From: a virus | IMG/VR virus record: IMGVR_UViG_3300047440_000359 | Span: 1-45,393 of that record | Length of the DNA stretch: 45,393 nucleotides | Direction: 5' to 3' (one strand) | Part shown: in pieces, positions 31,925-39,077 of the stretch | How positions within the stretch are numbered: the stretch's first letter is position 1 | Layout: each line of letters starts with the position of its first letter | Notes under the pieces: generated by a model | Databases searched by the model: none | What the model was told of the DNA's origin: nothing | What the model saw: only the letters and a program-made list of their open reading frames with translations | Made by a program: the position numbers and the translations under genes

Positions 31925-32163
31925 TCGTCGTCAAAGTCGAGCTCTGGCCGAACGGCCTCGAGCACAAGCGCTACGAGATCGCCCGCATGGAGGTCGCCAA
32001 CGTCGGCGGCAGCCTGGCCAACGGCGACTACTCCGTGGATGTGCCGGGTGGGCGCGACTGGAACGAGCGCTCTGGGAGCGTGCTCGCGCATGACCGGTCG
32101 CTGCCCATCTGGCGGCTCGTCGCGAAGGCGCTGGCCGCTACGGGATTCGGTGGCGGCAAATGA
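31921..32163 (+). CDS. Small conserved-looking phage protein
   Basis: The 80-residue protein begins MIVVKVELWPNGLEHKRYEI and continues IARMEVANVGGSLANGDYSV, a compact beta pattern I have seen in unnamed proteins of many phages. The role is unknown. ATGA overlaps join it to both neighbours, so it is certainly translated with them. Confidence 0.8.
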   Translation: MIVVKVELWPNGLEHKRYEIARMEVANVGGSLANGDYSVDVPGGRDWNERSGSVLAHDRSLPIWRLVAKALAATGFGGGK

Positions 32164-32420
32164 GCGCCCCGAACGAGCGTGACCAAGCCGTGTTTCGTCA
32201 GGTCTGGCCGAGCTGGCTGGGCGTCCCCAACGACTGGGGCGCGCGCCGCGTCGCCGAGTACCGCGAGCACTGCGTGAAGGCGGAGCGCGAGCGGGTGCTG
32301 GCGGCCGTCCTGCACCAGCTGTCCCCGCACTGGGCGAAGTACAGCGACGACACGGTCATCGGACTGACGGTCGCGGACATCAAGCGCGAACTCAACGTTG
32401 TGCGGAGGGGCGAGCCATGA
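32160..32420 (+). CDS. Small hypothetical protein
   Basis: The 86-residue protein (MSAPNERDQAVFRQVWPSWL) is mainly helical, with ARRVAEYREHCVKAERERVL and VIGLTVADIKRELNVVRRGE. It has no motif I can name. It is coupled to both neighbours by overlapping start and stop codons. Confidence 0.7.
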   Translation: MSAPNERDQAVFRQVWPSWLGVPNDWGARRVAEYREHCVKAERERVLAAVLHQLSPHWAKYSDDTVIGLTVADIKRELNVVRRGEP

Positions 32421-32557
32421 CCTTCTGGACCCGCCACTACTGGCGCCTCACCCCGTTCGAGTGGCTCTTCCTGCTCGGCCTGGCTGCGCTCTTCGCCTCG
32501 TTCGAGGAGTGCGCACGTCGGCCCAGTCCGCCCGCGCTGACCGAGAGGGCGTCGTGA
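32417..32557 (+). CDS. Small single-pass membrane protein
   Basis: This 46-residue protein starts at the ATG of 32417 (ATGA overlap). Residues about 11-29 form one membrane helix (LTPFEWLFLLGLAALFASF), flanked by aromatic and charged residues; the tail is ECARRPSPPALTERAS. Function unknown. Overlap with the next gene is GTGA. Confidence 0.6.
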   Translation: MTFWTRHYWRLTPFEWLFLLGLAALFASFEECARRPSPPALTERAS

Positions 32558-32736
32558 AAGCCCCGCCCAAGGTCCACAAGCGCCACCACCGCTATGACAA
32601 AGCCGTGTGCGGCAACCCCGACGTGCTCCTCACCAACATCAACGCCGAGGTGACGTGTAAGGCGTGTCTCGGGTGGCTGCCGCTGCAAGCGCGCAAGGCG
32701 GCCGCCGAGGAGCGAAAGGCGGCTGACCGTGGATGA
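32554..32736 (+). CDS. Small zinc-finger-like protein
   Basis: The GTG at 32554 overlaps the previous TGA and gives 60 residues (VKAPPKVHKRHHRYDKAVCG). It has one Cys, then VTCKACLGW, a basic and His-rich start and a helical Ala/Lys/Glu end. The C-x15-C-x2-C spacing with the nearby His residues suggests zinc binding. Role unknown. Confidence 0.65.
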   Translation: MKAPPKVHKRHHRYDKAVCGNPDVLLTNINAEVTCKACLGWLPLQARKAAAEERKAADRG

Positions 32737-32746
32737 GGAGCGACAG

Positions 32747-32965
32747 ATGGGAGACGTGATCGACCGGATCATCGCGGGCGAGCGAGTGACCACGCTCAGT
32801 CGGCAGGACATCGCCGATGTGTGGGCCTGGCTCGACGACCCGCGCAACGGCGTCGCGCAGCCCATGCACCGGCTAATCACGCTGCTCGTCTACGAGCTGT
32901 GCAAAGGCCGCCCACCGCCTGGATACGCCTTCGACAACGACGGCGAGATGTACCGAGTAGGCTGA
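32747..32965 (+). CDS. Small hypothetical protein
   Basis: The ATG at 32747 is chosen for its GAGGAG at seven bases; a GTG at 32729 in frame is the alternative. The 72-residue protein contains VTTLSRQDIADVWAWLDDPR and HRLITLLVYELCKGRPPPGY, a small helical fold. No family recognised. Confidence 0.65.
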   Translation: MGDVIDRIIAGERVTTLSRQDIADVWAWLDDPRNGVAQPMHRLITLLVYELCKGRPPPGYAFDNDGEMYRVG

Positions 32966-32966
32966 C

Positions 32967-33143
32967 ATGCGCCCGCCGCCCCAGCCCACGCCGTACCACG
33001 ACGCCCGCCAGCTCAAGAGCGCCGCCAGCGTCTTGGCCAAGCACGGCTACCCGCACTTCGCAGCAGCCGTGCGGGACATTGGCGAGGCCATCGAGCGGCG
33101 GGCTGTGCAGAGCGAGAGCGAGCGGCAGGAACAGGAGCGATGA
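32967..33143 (+). CDS. Small helical hypothetical protein
   Basis: The 58-residue protein (MRPPPQPTPYHDARQLKSAA) starts one base after the upstream stop and ends in a TGA followed at once by the next ATG. Most of it is one or two helices (HFAAAVRDIGEAIERRAVQS). Unknown function. Confidence 0.6.
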   Translation: MRPPPQPTPYHDARQLKSAASVLAKHGYPHFAAAVRDIGEAIERRAVQSESERQEQER

Positions 33144-33341
33144 ATGTCAGCCGCAACCAAACAGACCCGGCCCCATCCACACACGTGCTGCCCGAACGCG
33201 CGATTGCTCCTGAGCACGTACAGCTTCGCCGGTTCGTGGTGCTGGAAGCTCTCGGAGAACGTTCCCGTGATCTTCTGTCCGTGGTGCGGCGTCGAGCTGC
33301 CCAAGACCGCGAAGCTCGAGATCGTCAAGGAGCGGTCGTGA
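33144..33341 (+). CDS. Zinc-ribbon protein
   Basis: This 65-residue frame starts right after the upstream stop and is preceded by CAGGAG. It contains HTCCPNARLLL and FCPWCGVELPKTAKLE; two Cys pairs of the ribbon type about 37 residues apart are strong signs of a small zinc ribbon. A competing frame that starts at 33140 lacks such pattern. Function unknown; similar ribbons are frequent in phage accessory runs. Confidence 0.75.
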   Translation: MSAATKQTRPHPHTCCPNARLLLSTYSFAGSWCWKLSENVPVIFCPWCGVELPKTAKLEIVKERS

Positions 33342-33619
33342 CCCGCTCCATCGTGACCAAGCCCGACGTGATGTTCGGCCAGCCCTGCATCGAGGGCACG
33401 CGCGTCCCGACGAGCATGCTCGGTGCGCGCTGGGCCGCCGGCGACACCATCGCCGAGCTCTCACTGGACTACGAGTTGACCGACGCCGAGATCGTCGAGG
33501 CACTGCGCTATGAGATGAGCCGGCTCCGTCAGCGCAACGAAGCGCTCGAGCGCATCGAGCAGCACCTGATCGAGATTCGCAACCGGGTCGGCGCACGGTG
33601 CGATCCCGGAGACGAGTGA
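33338..33619 (+). CDS. DUF433 protein (antitoxin-like)
   Basis: The GTG at 33338 overlaps the previous TGA. The 93-residue protein matches DUF433: SIVTKPDVMFGQPCIEGTRV, then AAGDTIAELSLDYELTDAEI and VEALRYE. Most DUF433 proteins are antitoxins coded beside a PIN-like toxin (DUF5615). No such toxin is coded next to it here. It may be an orphan that neutralises a host toxin or may act as a DNA-binding regulator. Confidence 0.85.
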   Translation: MTRSIVTKPDVMFGQPCIEGTRVPTSMLGARWAAGDTIAELSLDYELTDAEIVEALRYEMSRLRQRNEALERIEQHLIEIRNRVGARCDPGDE

Positions 33620-33672
33620 CACTCGCGCGGGGGATGCGCGCACAGGGTTTTGGATTGGGGGAGGGTGGAGTG

Positions 33673-34008
33673 ATGCGCAAGCCCGACAACGACAACGCGA
33701 AAGGCGGTGGCCCAATGGATGACGCGAAGCCGACGGGCTCCCTTTTGACAGTGCTGACGGCAGATCAGCTGCGCGCCATCGTCGCCGAGGCCGTGCGCGA
33801 CGCGCTGAACATCCAGCGCGGCAACGAGGGCTACCTTGACACTGAGCAGGCCGCCGCCTACCTCGGCACGACGACGCGCAGCCTCCAGCACGCCGTCACG
33901 CGCGGCCAGATTGTGCCGGACCACCGAGGCAGCCGACACGGCGGACTCAAGGGCAATCGCTTCACGCGCAAGACGCTCGACGCATTCATCACCCGGCGCG
34001 CCGGATAA
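33673..34008 (+). CDS. Excisionase-like / HTH_17 DNA-binding protein
   Basis: GGAG precedes the ATG at 33673. The 111-residue protein ends with a MerR/excisionase-type winged helix: YLDTEQAAAYLGTTTRSLQH, AVTRGQIVPDHRGSRHGG, and NRFTRKTLDAFITRR. The N-terminal 45 residues are linker-like, followed by a short helix. It lies 13 bases upstream of the integrase gene, the usual place for Xis or an integrase regulator. It may direct excision or activate int. Confidence 0.78.
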   Translation: MRKPDNDNAKGGGPMDDAKPTGSLLTVLTADQLRAIVAEAVRDALNIQRGNEGYLDTEQAAAYLGTTTRSLQHAVTRGQIVPDHRGSRHGGLKGNRFTRKTLDAFITRRAG

Positions 34009-34021
34009 GAAGTACCACTCG

Positions 34022-35296
34022 ATGGCCACACCGAAGAAGAAGACTCAGAAGGCCCGCAAGGACGGGCTACGTGCTGACGGCAAGTGCCCTCACACCGGCA
34101 AGCTCCGCTACGTCGCGGTGCTCCGCAAAAAGGCCGGCGGAAAGTTCATCGTCGACACCGAGCGCATCGTGCTTGCAGACAGTCGCGGCGAAGCGATGGT
34201 GGCTGCCGAGAAGCTGCTGGCTGAGCTGGTGGACGAGAAGCTTGGATTGCGCGCCAAGTCGCGCATCCGCATGGATACAGCGCTCGCCGCTTGGTTGCCC
34301 ACCCTGCGCAAGGGCACCCGTGACGCGTACGGGTCGCACACTCGCCGCATTGCCGCCGCACTCGGCGCGGACCGCTACCTTCACACGCTCGACGCGCAGG
34401 AGCTGCAGCGGGTGATCGCCACCGCCCAGGTCAGCGACAAGACGGCATCGCAGATTCGCGTCGCCGCGATTGCACTGCTCGAGTGGGCGAAGGGGCAAGG
34501 CTACGTCGCGTCGAACGTCGCGCGTGACACGACTAAGCGCCGCACCCGCAAGAGCGGCGAGCAGCAGCTTGCGGAGGCGCGCGCGCTGCCGGTGCGCAAG
34601 GCGATGACCATGGACGAGCTCGAGCGCTTCCTCCTTGAGCTTCAGAAAATCGACCCGGACGTCTACGCACTCGCCGGTACCCAGTTCTACTTGGGCTGCC
34701 GGTTCGGCGAGGTGAGCGCCCTCCGCTGGGAGAGCATCAACTTCCGAACCGGCGAGGTGCGGATCGAGCAGGCCCAGTACGAAGGCGAGATGGGGCCGCC
34801 CAAGAACGGCACCGCCCGCGTCGCCGGTCTCGGCCCCGACTGGCTGACCGTGCTCATGCAGCACAAGCAGCAGCTCACCCGGGAAGGCCGCGCCGGCTCC
34901 GACGTCTGGTGCTTCCCCGCCAAGCCGCACTACCAGCGCAAGCGGACGGACCCGCTGCTGGGCTACCAGCACGTGCACACGGCCTTCCGGCGCGCGATGC
35001 GCACGTGCGGCATCGATGTCGGCCCCGCCACCCACGCGCTGCGTCACACGATGATCACGCTCTCGCAGCTCGCCGCGCAGGACGGCTTCGCCCTGGTCGC
35101 TCAGCGCCTCGCCGGGGTGCACGGGGCCTCCAAGGAGCTGCAGGCCGCCGTGGGGCACGCCGACGCCCGGATGACCGCCCACTACACGGAGGTGCCCGCA
35201 GCTACCGTCGTGAACTTCGCGGCCCACCTGGAGGCCCGGCTTCAGTGGGGGGGAAGGTTGGGGGGGAAACCTTCCAAGGATGGCGAGAAAGCCTAG
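34022..35296 (+). CDS. int: Tyrosine integrase
   Basis: The 424-residue protein has the full set of tyrosine recombinase residues: Arg227 (GCRFGEVSALRW), Lys261 (PPKNGTARV), His338 and Arg341 (THALRHTMI), His379 (VGHADARM) and the nucleophile Tyr388 (HYTEV). A core-binding SAM-like domain lies at about 85-165 and a basic arm-binding N-terminus at 1-50. The C-terminus (QWGGRLGGKPSKDGEKA) is coded by a G-run that recurs 170 bases further on. The enzyme would join phage and host DNA at att sites. No tRNA-like core is seen nearby. Confidence 0.95.
   Translation: MATPKKKTQKARKDGLRADGKCPHTGKLRYVAVLRKKAGGKFIVDTERIVLADSRGEAMVAAEKLLAELVDEKLGLRAKSRIRMDTALAAWLPTLRKGTRDAYGSHTRRIAAALGADRYLHTLDAQELQRVIATAQVSDKTASQIRVAAIALLEWAKGQGYVASNVARDTTKRRTRKSGEQQLAEARALPVRKAMTMDELERFLLELQKIDPDVYALAGTQFYLGCRFGEVSALRWESINFRTGEVRIEQAQYEGEMGPPKNGTARVAGLGPDWLTVLMQHKQQLTREGRAGSDVWCFPAKPHYQRKRTDPLLGYQHVHTAFRRAMRTCGIDVGPATHALRHTMITLSQLAAQDGFALVAQRLAGVHGASKELQAAVGHADARMTAHYTEVPAATVVNFAAHLEARLQWGGRLGGKPSKDGEKA
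35243..35269. repeat. G-run direct repeat, copy 1
   Basis: A 27-base unit CAGT-G7-AAGGTT-G7-AAA at the end of the integrase gene. It recurs at 35439-35465 with one difference (26 of 27). Each copy has two runs of seven or eight G, enough for a G-quadruplex. It could be an integrase arm site or part of attP. Confidence 0.75.
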
Positions 35297-35403
35297 AAAA
35301 TAAGGCTGGTTTAGCGCTACCCGCATGAGTTATCACAACACCGGGGCGCGAATCTCAGGGCAAAGAGGGGCCACATTTGCCGCGAAAATCGCGATCGTCC
35401 AAC

Positions 35404-35423
35404 ACCGAGGGCACGCTCGGTTT
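35404..35423 (+). terminator. Possible integrase terminator
   Basis: ACCGAG (35404-35409) and CTCGGT (35416-35421) form a perfect six-base-pair stem with a six-base loop, followed by TTT and then a C run. It lies about 110 bases after the integrase stop. The short T-run makes it a modest candidate. Confidence 0.45.
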
Positions 35424-35438
35424 CCCCCCTACTCCCCC

Positions 35439-35465
35439 CAGTGGGGGGGAAGGTGGGGGGGGAAA
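35439..35465. repeat. G-run direct repeat, copy 2
   Basis: A 27-base unit CAGT-G7-AAGGT-G8-AAA, 26 of 27 identical to the copy at 35243-35269. Just upstream lies TTTCCCCCC-TACT-CCCCCC, which can pair with the G runs and form a large hairpin. Confidence 0.75.
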
Positions 35466-35524
35466 TTAAGTCGCCTACAGCGACCCCCATCAAGCTCCGC
35501 CGCCGGTCGTCCGATACCCTATGC

Positions 35525-36196
35525 ATGAAGACCATCGCCCTCGCCGCCGGCCTCGCCCTTGCGAGCGCCTTGACGGCCGCCTCGGCCAGCGCCGAGGAGC
35601 CTGCCGCACCTGCCCCAGCCGAGCCCGCTCCCGTCGCCGCTGAGGCTGTCCCTGCTCCCACTGAGCCCAGTGCTGAGCCGGCCGCTGAGCCCGCCCCAGC
35701 GCGACCCATGAGCCGTCGCGATGCCGAGTGCGCCGCCTCGTTCCCCGAGCGCCTGGCCGACGCCAAGGCGGCAGTGCGCGAGCACGTCCGGCAAGAGACT
35801 CGGATCAAGCCAGACGCGACGAGGGAGGCGAAGCTCGACTGGTTCGACGCCCACTGCCGGTTCCTCTCGCCACTCGAGATTGCGATCCGGAAGCTCGACG
35901 ATCCGAACTCGTTCGTCTGCGACACCAGCAAGGGTCGCCCGAAGGGTCTCACGACGCAGTCCGGCAGCGGACTCGGCTTCCTCGCGTCCGGCAAGAACGA
36001 ACGGCAGAAGCTCCGGGGCGACAGCGCGCTGTGTTCCGACAGCGACAAGGCAGCGCGGATCAATGTCTACCTCGGCGGCTTCGACGACTGGCCGGCGACC
36101 GACAAGCTCGAGATCCTCTGCTACGGCGACGAGCGCCCGAAGTTCGTGAAGGCCTGCGAGGACGTCGCCGCGGCGCGCGCGAAGGGCTACCGCTAA
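35525..36196 (+). CDS. Exported Cys-containing protein (possible lysogenic conversion gene)
   Basis: The 223-residue protein starts with a signal peptide (residues 1-23: MKTIALAAGLALASALTAAS, cut after ASA), then an Ala/Pro/Glu-rich linker (about 24-60), then a compact domain with several Cys residues (CAASFPERLADAK, HCRFLSP, FVCDTSKG, ALCSDSDKAA, EILCYGDE, KACEDVA). It should be secreted to the periplasm with disulfides. GATACC six bases before the ATG and the lack of a ribosome site suggest its own leaderless promoter. Position after int is typical of cargo genes expressed by the lysogen. I know no family. Confidence 0.75.
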   Translation: MKTIALAAGLALASALTAASASAEEPAAPAPAEPAPVAAEAVPAPTEPSAEPAAEPAPARPMSRRDAECAASFPERLADAKAAVREHVRQETRIKPDATREAKLDWFDAHCRFLSPLEIAIRKLDDPNSFVCDTSKGRPKGLTTQSGSGLGFLASGKNERQKLRGDSALCSDSDKAARINVYLGGFDDWPATDKLEILCYGDERPKFVKACEDVAAARAKGYR

Positions 36197-36311
36197 CCCC
36201 GCTGCTCCTCCCACCCGGCACCCGCGACCCCAAGCGCCTGCGCGACTGGGCGCCGCCGCCGCCAAAGGACGGACTTTGACGACAGGGCGCCACCCGTGCG
36301 AGACCTTGGAC

Positions 36312-36704
36312 ATGGCCGACCGCGAACACATCCATAATGTCGAGCGCAGCCGCCCCTGCGACCGGTGCGGCGTCGAAGGCTGCCCGCTGGCGTTCACCGG
36401 CGACGGCTGCGTGTGCGAGGGCTGCTGGCCAGACGCCGGGCTGGTGGTTCTGGAGGCGGGGCCGATCGACGGGCTGCGTCCGAACCAGGTGCCGACCCGC
36501 GAGCAAGTGCAGGCGCACTATGACGCGCGGCTCCGGGCGGACGCCATGCTCGACTTCGAGGTGGTCGTCGACAACCTGCGCGACGCCGCCGCAGCCGTCA
36601 GCGACGAGCAGCTCGCCACGCTGCCCGAGCTCCAGCGTCGGTTCGTCACCGAGGTCCGCGCGCACCTCGCGGAGTACGACCGCGCCAAGCAGGAGGAGGG
36701 CTGA
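36312..36704 (+). CDS. Zinc-knuckle hypothetical protein
   Basis: The ATG at 36312 gives 130 residues (MADREHIHNVERSRPCDRCG). The first 50 contain CDRCGVEGC and DGCVCEGCW, six or seven Cys in ribbon-like spacing, surely metal-binding. The rest is helical (AMLDFEVVVDNLRDAAAAVS; LPELQRRFVTEVRAHLAEYD). Function unknown. A TTG at 36276 in frame is less likely. Confidence 0.7.
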   Translation: MADREHIHNVERSRPCDRCGVEGCPLAFTGDGCVCEGCWPDAGLVVLEAGPIDGLRPNQVPTREQVQAHYDARLRADAMLDFEVVVDNLRDAAAAVSDEQLATLPELQRRFVTEVRAHLAEYDRAKQEEG

Positions 36705-36756
36705 TTTCGTGGCGGCGCTGTAGCAACCTCCTCGAGCGCGGCGCCGATACCCCGGC

Positions 36757-36948
36757 ATGCCCACCACCCACTGGACCCTCCGCCCCCTATCCCTCGGCCG
36801 CACCACCTGCGAGCTCGCCCCAGCGCCCCAAGGCGGCCCGCCGCGCCTGTGCCTCGAGGTCTACGACGGCGGCGGCTACGCGCCCTCGCACGGCGTGTGG
36901 CGCATCGCGGGGAGGGTGGTCTTGGTGGTGGAGGCGGGGACGAGCTAG
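36757..36948 (+). CDS. Small hypothetical protein
   Basis: The 63-residue protein (MPTTHWTLRPLSLGRTTCEL) is beta-rich with CLEVYDGGGYAPSHGVWRIA. GATACC lies five bases before its ATG and no ribosome site is present, the same arrangement as at 35525. Its end overlaps the end of the convergent membrane gene by four bases. Confidence 0.6.
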   Translation: MPTTHWTLRPLSLGRTTCELAPAPQGGPPRLCLEVYDGGGYAPSHGVWRIAGRVVLVVEAGTS

Positions 36949-37421
36949 TCGAGCGGGCGGGACTGCGCAGAAGGCGCCTCGTCGTACGTCCATCCGAGGT
37001 AGACCGCGAGCCCGGCATCCAAGAGCGCGTTGATCGCCAGCGCGATGATCATCAGCGTGACGACGCGAAAGCGCTCCTTCCGGGGCTTGCCGTGCAGCGC
37101 ACGTTGGCCGCCGGTGACCTCTGGCCCCTCGACCCCGACGCGATGCGCACAGGCGTCGAGCGTGTCGCGCGTCCGGCGGGTTCGCCCATGTGACCGTGCC
37201 ACCGTGAGAGCGCCGACGATCGAAAGGACCGTACCCACGCCCAGGGCGGCGACAGCGGCAAGGTGGAAGCGCGCAGCGATGCCGCCGGCCGTGATGAGGA
37301 TGGCCGGGTTCAGGCTGAGGAAAAACTTTTGACGCTCCCAGCCAAGGCTCACCTCGGCCCGATGATCAGCGTGGGCCAGCTCGTAAGCCTTCATCAGCGC
37401 GTCTCTCTCTGGGGCCTCCAT
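36945..37421 (-). CDS. Membrane protein at the end of the lysis side
   Basis: I use the ATG at 37421 (158 residues); a GTG at 37439 is possible. After a helical start (MKAYELAHADHRAEVSLGWE then RQKFFLSLNPAILITAGGIA) there are membrane segments near residues 40-75 and 125-150. The pattern of a short amphipathic helix followed by RQKFFLSLN resembles small multi-pass proteins I have seen as unnamed phage or bacterial membrane proteins. It is the last gene of the minus-strand late unit and converges with the plus-strand unit. An accessory lysis or exclusion role is possible. Confidence 0.65.
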   Translation of the reverse strand: MEAPERDALMKAYELAHADHRAEVSLGWERQKFFLSLNPAILITAGGIAARFHLAAVAALGVGTVLSIVGALTVARSHGRTRRTRDTLDACAHRVGVEGPEVTGGQRALHGKPRKERFRVVTLMIIALAINALLDAGLAVYLGWTYDEAPSAQSRPLD

Positions 37422-37468
37422 CGGGACAGAGGATCCCACGAAGGATCACGGGCGCCAACTTCCCTGGC

Positions 37469-37942
37469 TCAGGCCACCAGCGGCGCCTGCGTCTCCGCCG
37501 GCCACCGATACCCCAGCACGCGAAACACGGGGTACGCGCTCACACTGACGGCGTTGCCCTGGTTGCCGCCGAGCAAGAGCACGCGGTCCTTCTGCGCACC
37601 GACCCAGAACGCGACGTGCCCCTGAGACAGGTCGTTCCCCCGCTGCAGCACCACCACGCAGCCGAGGCGCGGCCGGGTGAGGGCCTTGCCCCAGCTGAGC
37701 CAGCTACGGGCGTTGGCGCGCGCTGGAGAGGGGATGCCGGCCTGCTCCATCACCCAGCAGGCGAAGGCCGAACACCACGGCGTTTCGTCGCCGGCCTGAG
37801 GCGCAAGTCTCGTCGCCGAGAAGTACTGCACGATGCGCGCGTTCGCAGCAGGCCCGGCGATCTCCTTTTGCCCGAGCTCGGCACGCGCGATGCGCAGCCA
37901 CGGCGGCGCGTTCTCCTCGCTGTTGTCGCTGGTCGGCTTCAC
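37469..37942 (-). CDS. Endolysin, NlpC/P60-CHAP-like
   Basis: The 157-residue protein matches the TIGR02594-type amidase/peptidase: PWLRIARAELGQKEIAGPA at 14-32, ETPWCSAFACWVMEQAG with Cys57 and GHVAFWVG with His109, a Cys/His pair of the papain-like fold. It would cut the peptide part of the cell wall. There is no signal peptide, so it depends on the holin. It is next to lysis-type genes in the same operon. Confidence 0.88.
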   Translation of the reverse strand: MKPTSDNSEENAPPWLRIARAELGQKEIAGPAANARIVQYFSATRLAPQAGDETPWCSAFACWVMEQAGIPSPARANARSWLSWGKALTRPRLGCVVVLQRGNDLSQGHVAFWVGAQKDRVLLLGGNQGNAVSVSAYPVFRVLGYRWPAETQAPLVA

Positions 37943-37944
37943 GG

Positions 37945-38160
37945 CTAGTGCTCCCCCGGCTTGTCACGCCGCAGCTGATCGAGCCTCGCGTCGATCTCCG
38001 CCTCCGCCGCACGGAGCCTCGCCCCGTGGTCGCGGATGGCCGTGAGCTCTTTGCGTGCCTCGGCCACGTTGCCCTGGTGCCGCTTCCACAGCTCGCGCCC
38101 GAGCGCGGACAGCTCGGGCAACATGATCGCAAAAAACTTCGCCCAGCTCAGCGCGCTCAC
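37945..38160 (-). CDS. Small lysis-region protein
   Basis: The 71-residue protein starts MSALSWAKFFAIMLPELSAL, a short hydrophobic stretch, followed by a charged coiled coil (VAEARKELTAIRDHGARLRA; IDARLDQLRRD). It lies between the endolysin and the lipoprotein-like gene. It could be a small spanin part or holin partner; the sequence alone does not decide. ATGA overlap couples it to the previous gene. Confidence 0.6.
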   Translation of the reverse strand: MSALSWAKFFAIMLPELSALGRELWKRHQGNVAEARKELTAIRDHGARLRAAEAEIDARLDQLRRDKPGEH

Positions 38161-38564
38161 GGTGCACCTCCGACGCGTAGGGCCGTCCAGTCCGCGCGAA
38201 TCTGCTCGAGCAGCAGCTGTGCCTGGTCGAGCTCGCCGGCGTCGGCGGACTTGACCGCCTGTTCGTGGTGGTAGCGAATCTGCTCAAAGCCCTCGCGCAC
38301 GGACTCGCAGCGGGCGCGCACGTGGTCGATCGTGGCCTGCGCATGCTCGAGGGTGACGAGGCCCGCCTCCGCCTGCGCGACGGCCACTTGCTGAGGCGCA
38401 ATGCAGCCGTCCATCGCCACGGAGTAGGCCGGGTCGATCACCTGCGCGAGCACGTCCAGCGCGGTGCGCACGCGGGTGTCCGCCGTGGCGTCGGCGGCAC
38501 AGGCGTAGGCGAAGAGCAGGAGCAGGACGATCGCCGTGTCGCGGACCATGGCCAGCCTCCTCAT
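38157..38564 (-). CDS. Probable lipoprotein (spanin-like)
   Basis: The 135-residue protein has a signal segment (residues 8-22, RDTAIVLLLLFAYACAADA) with a lipobox-like FAYAC, so Cys22 may be lipidated. The mature part is helical (ATIDHVRARCESVREGFEQI; LDQAQLLLEQIRADWTALRV). Outer-membrane spanin subunits of Gram-negative phages are small lipoproteins of this kind, though usually shorter and Pro-rich. A pairing with the coiled-coil protein at 39078 is inferred. Confidence 0.65.
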   Translation of the reverse strand: MRRLAMVRDTAIVLLLLFAYACAADATADTRVRTALDVLAQVIDPAYSVAMDGCIAPQQVAVAQAEAGLVTLEHAQATIDHVRARCESVREGFEQIRYHHEQAVKSADAGELDQAQLLLEQIRADWTALRVGGAP

Positions 38565-39067
38565 GGGTTACGCCTCGGCGGCATCGGCGTTGGCCTCGTC
38601 TCGAGCGTCGTGAACGTGGGTGGCGGCGGCATGCGCGGCACGAGCGACGAGCTGTCCGCGCCAGCAGGCGGCGGTAGCGACGGGCGCACGATCTGCAGCT
38701 CCGCCTCGGTGATGATCGTGAGCTGCTGATCGGTCGTGTTGGCAAGCGCGGCAGGGGCAAGCGATCGCGCCGCCGTCTTGGCGACCTCGAGCTTCTCGGC
38801 GCCTGAGCGCGGGCCTTCGTGGATCTTGCCCGCCGCGAACTTCTCGGCCTGCTCCTTGGCGTACGCGATGCTCCGCCGGACCGCGTCGACGATCTTCTCT
38901 TCGTTTTCAGCGCTGACCTTGATCCCGGTCAGCTCGGAAAGGTGTTTCAGTACCTTCTTGGCGTACACCACCGCGATCGACGTCGCGAGGGCGAACAGGC
39001 CGGCGCTTACCAGTAGCGTCGCCGCGAGCAGCTGCGCCGCCTCGTCCTGAGTCAGGTGCTCGAACAT
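38561..39067 (-). CDS. LLH-type holin candidate
   Basis: The ATG at 39067 has GGGAGG upstream. The 168-residue protein has one N-terminal membrane helix (about residues 11-34, LLAATLLVSAGLFALATSIA) and then a helix with ENEEKIVDAVRRSIAYAKEQ, the signature of LLH-type holins. The C-terminal 70 residues are Pro/Thr-rich and unlike the family. Holins make the membrane leak and let endolysin act. Its position in the lysis cassette supports this. Confidence 0.72.
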   Translation of the reverse strand: MFEHLTQDEAAQLLAATLLVSAGLFALATSIAVVYAKKVLKHLSELTGIKVSAENEEKIVDAVRRSIAYAKEQAEKFAAGKIHEGPRSGAEKLEVAKTAARSLAPAALANTTDQQLTIITEAELQIVRPSLPPPAGADSSSLVPRMPPPPTFTTLETRPTPMPPRRNP

Positions 39068-39077
39068 AAGTGCCTCC

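Larger units (their letters stand above)
35297..35524. other. Non-coding region after the integrase (candidate attP region)
   Basis: These 228 bases hold no credible gene. In order there are a CGCGA-AAA-TCGCG hairpin (35381-35393), a terminator-like hairpin (35404-35423), a C-rich stretch that is complementary to the G runs after it, and the second G-run repeat. Low coding content, repeats and the adjacent integrase make it the best candidate for attP, but no core can be named without the host site. Confidence 0.45.

Noticed and set aside
33140-33341. Alternative frame starting at 33140 that reads through into the DUF433 frame
   Set aside because: The overlapping zinc-ribbon frame at 33144 has a clear motif, and DUF433 starts well at the GTG of 33338.
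34067-35326. 419-residue minus-strand frame over the integrase
   Set aside because: Antisense shadow of a gene with the full catalytic residue set.
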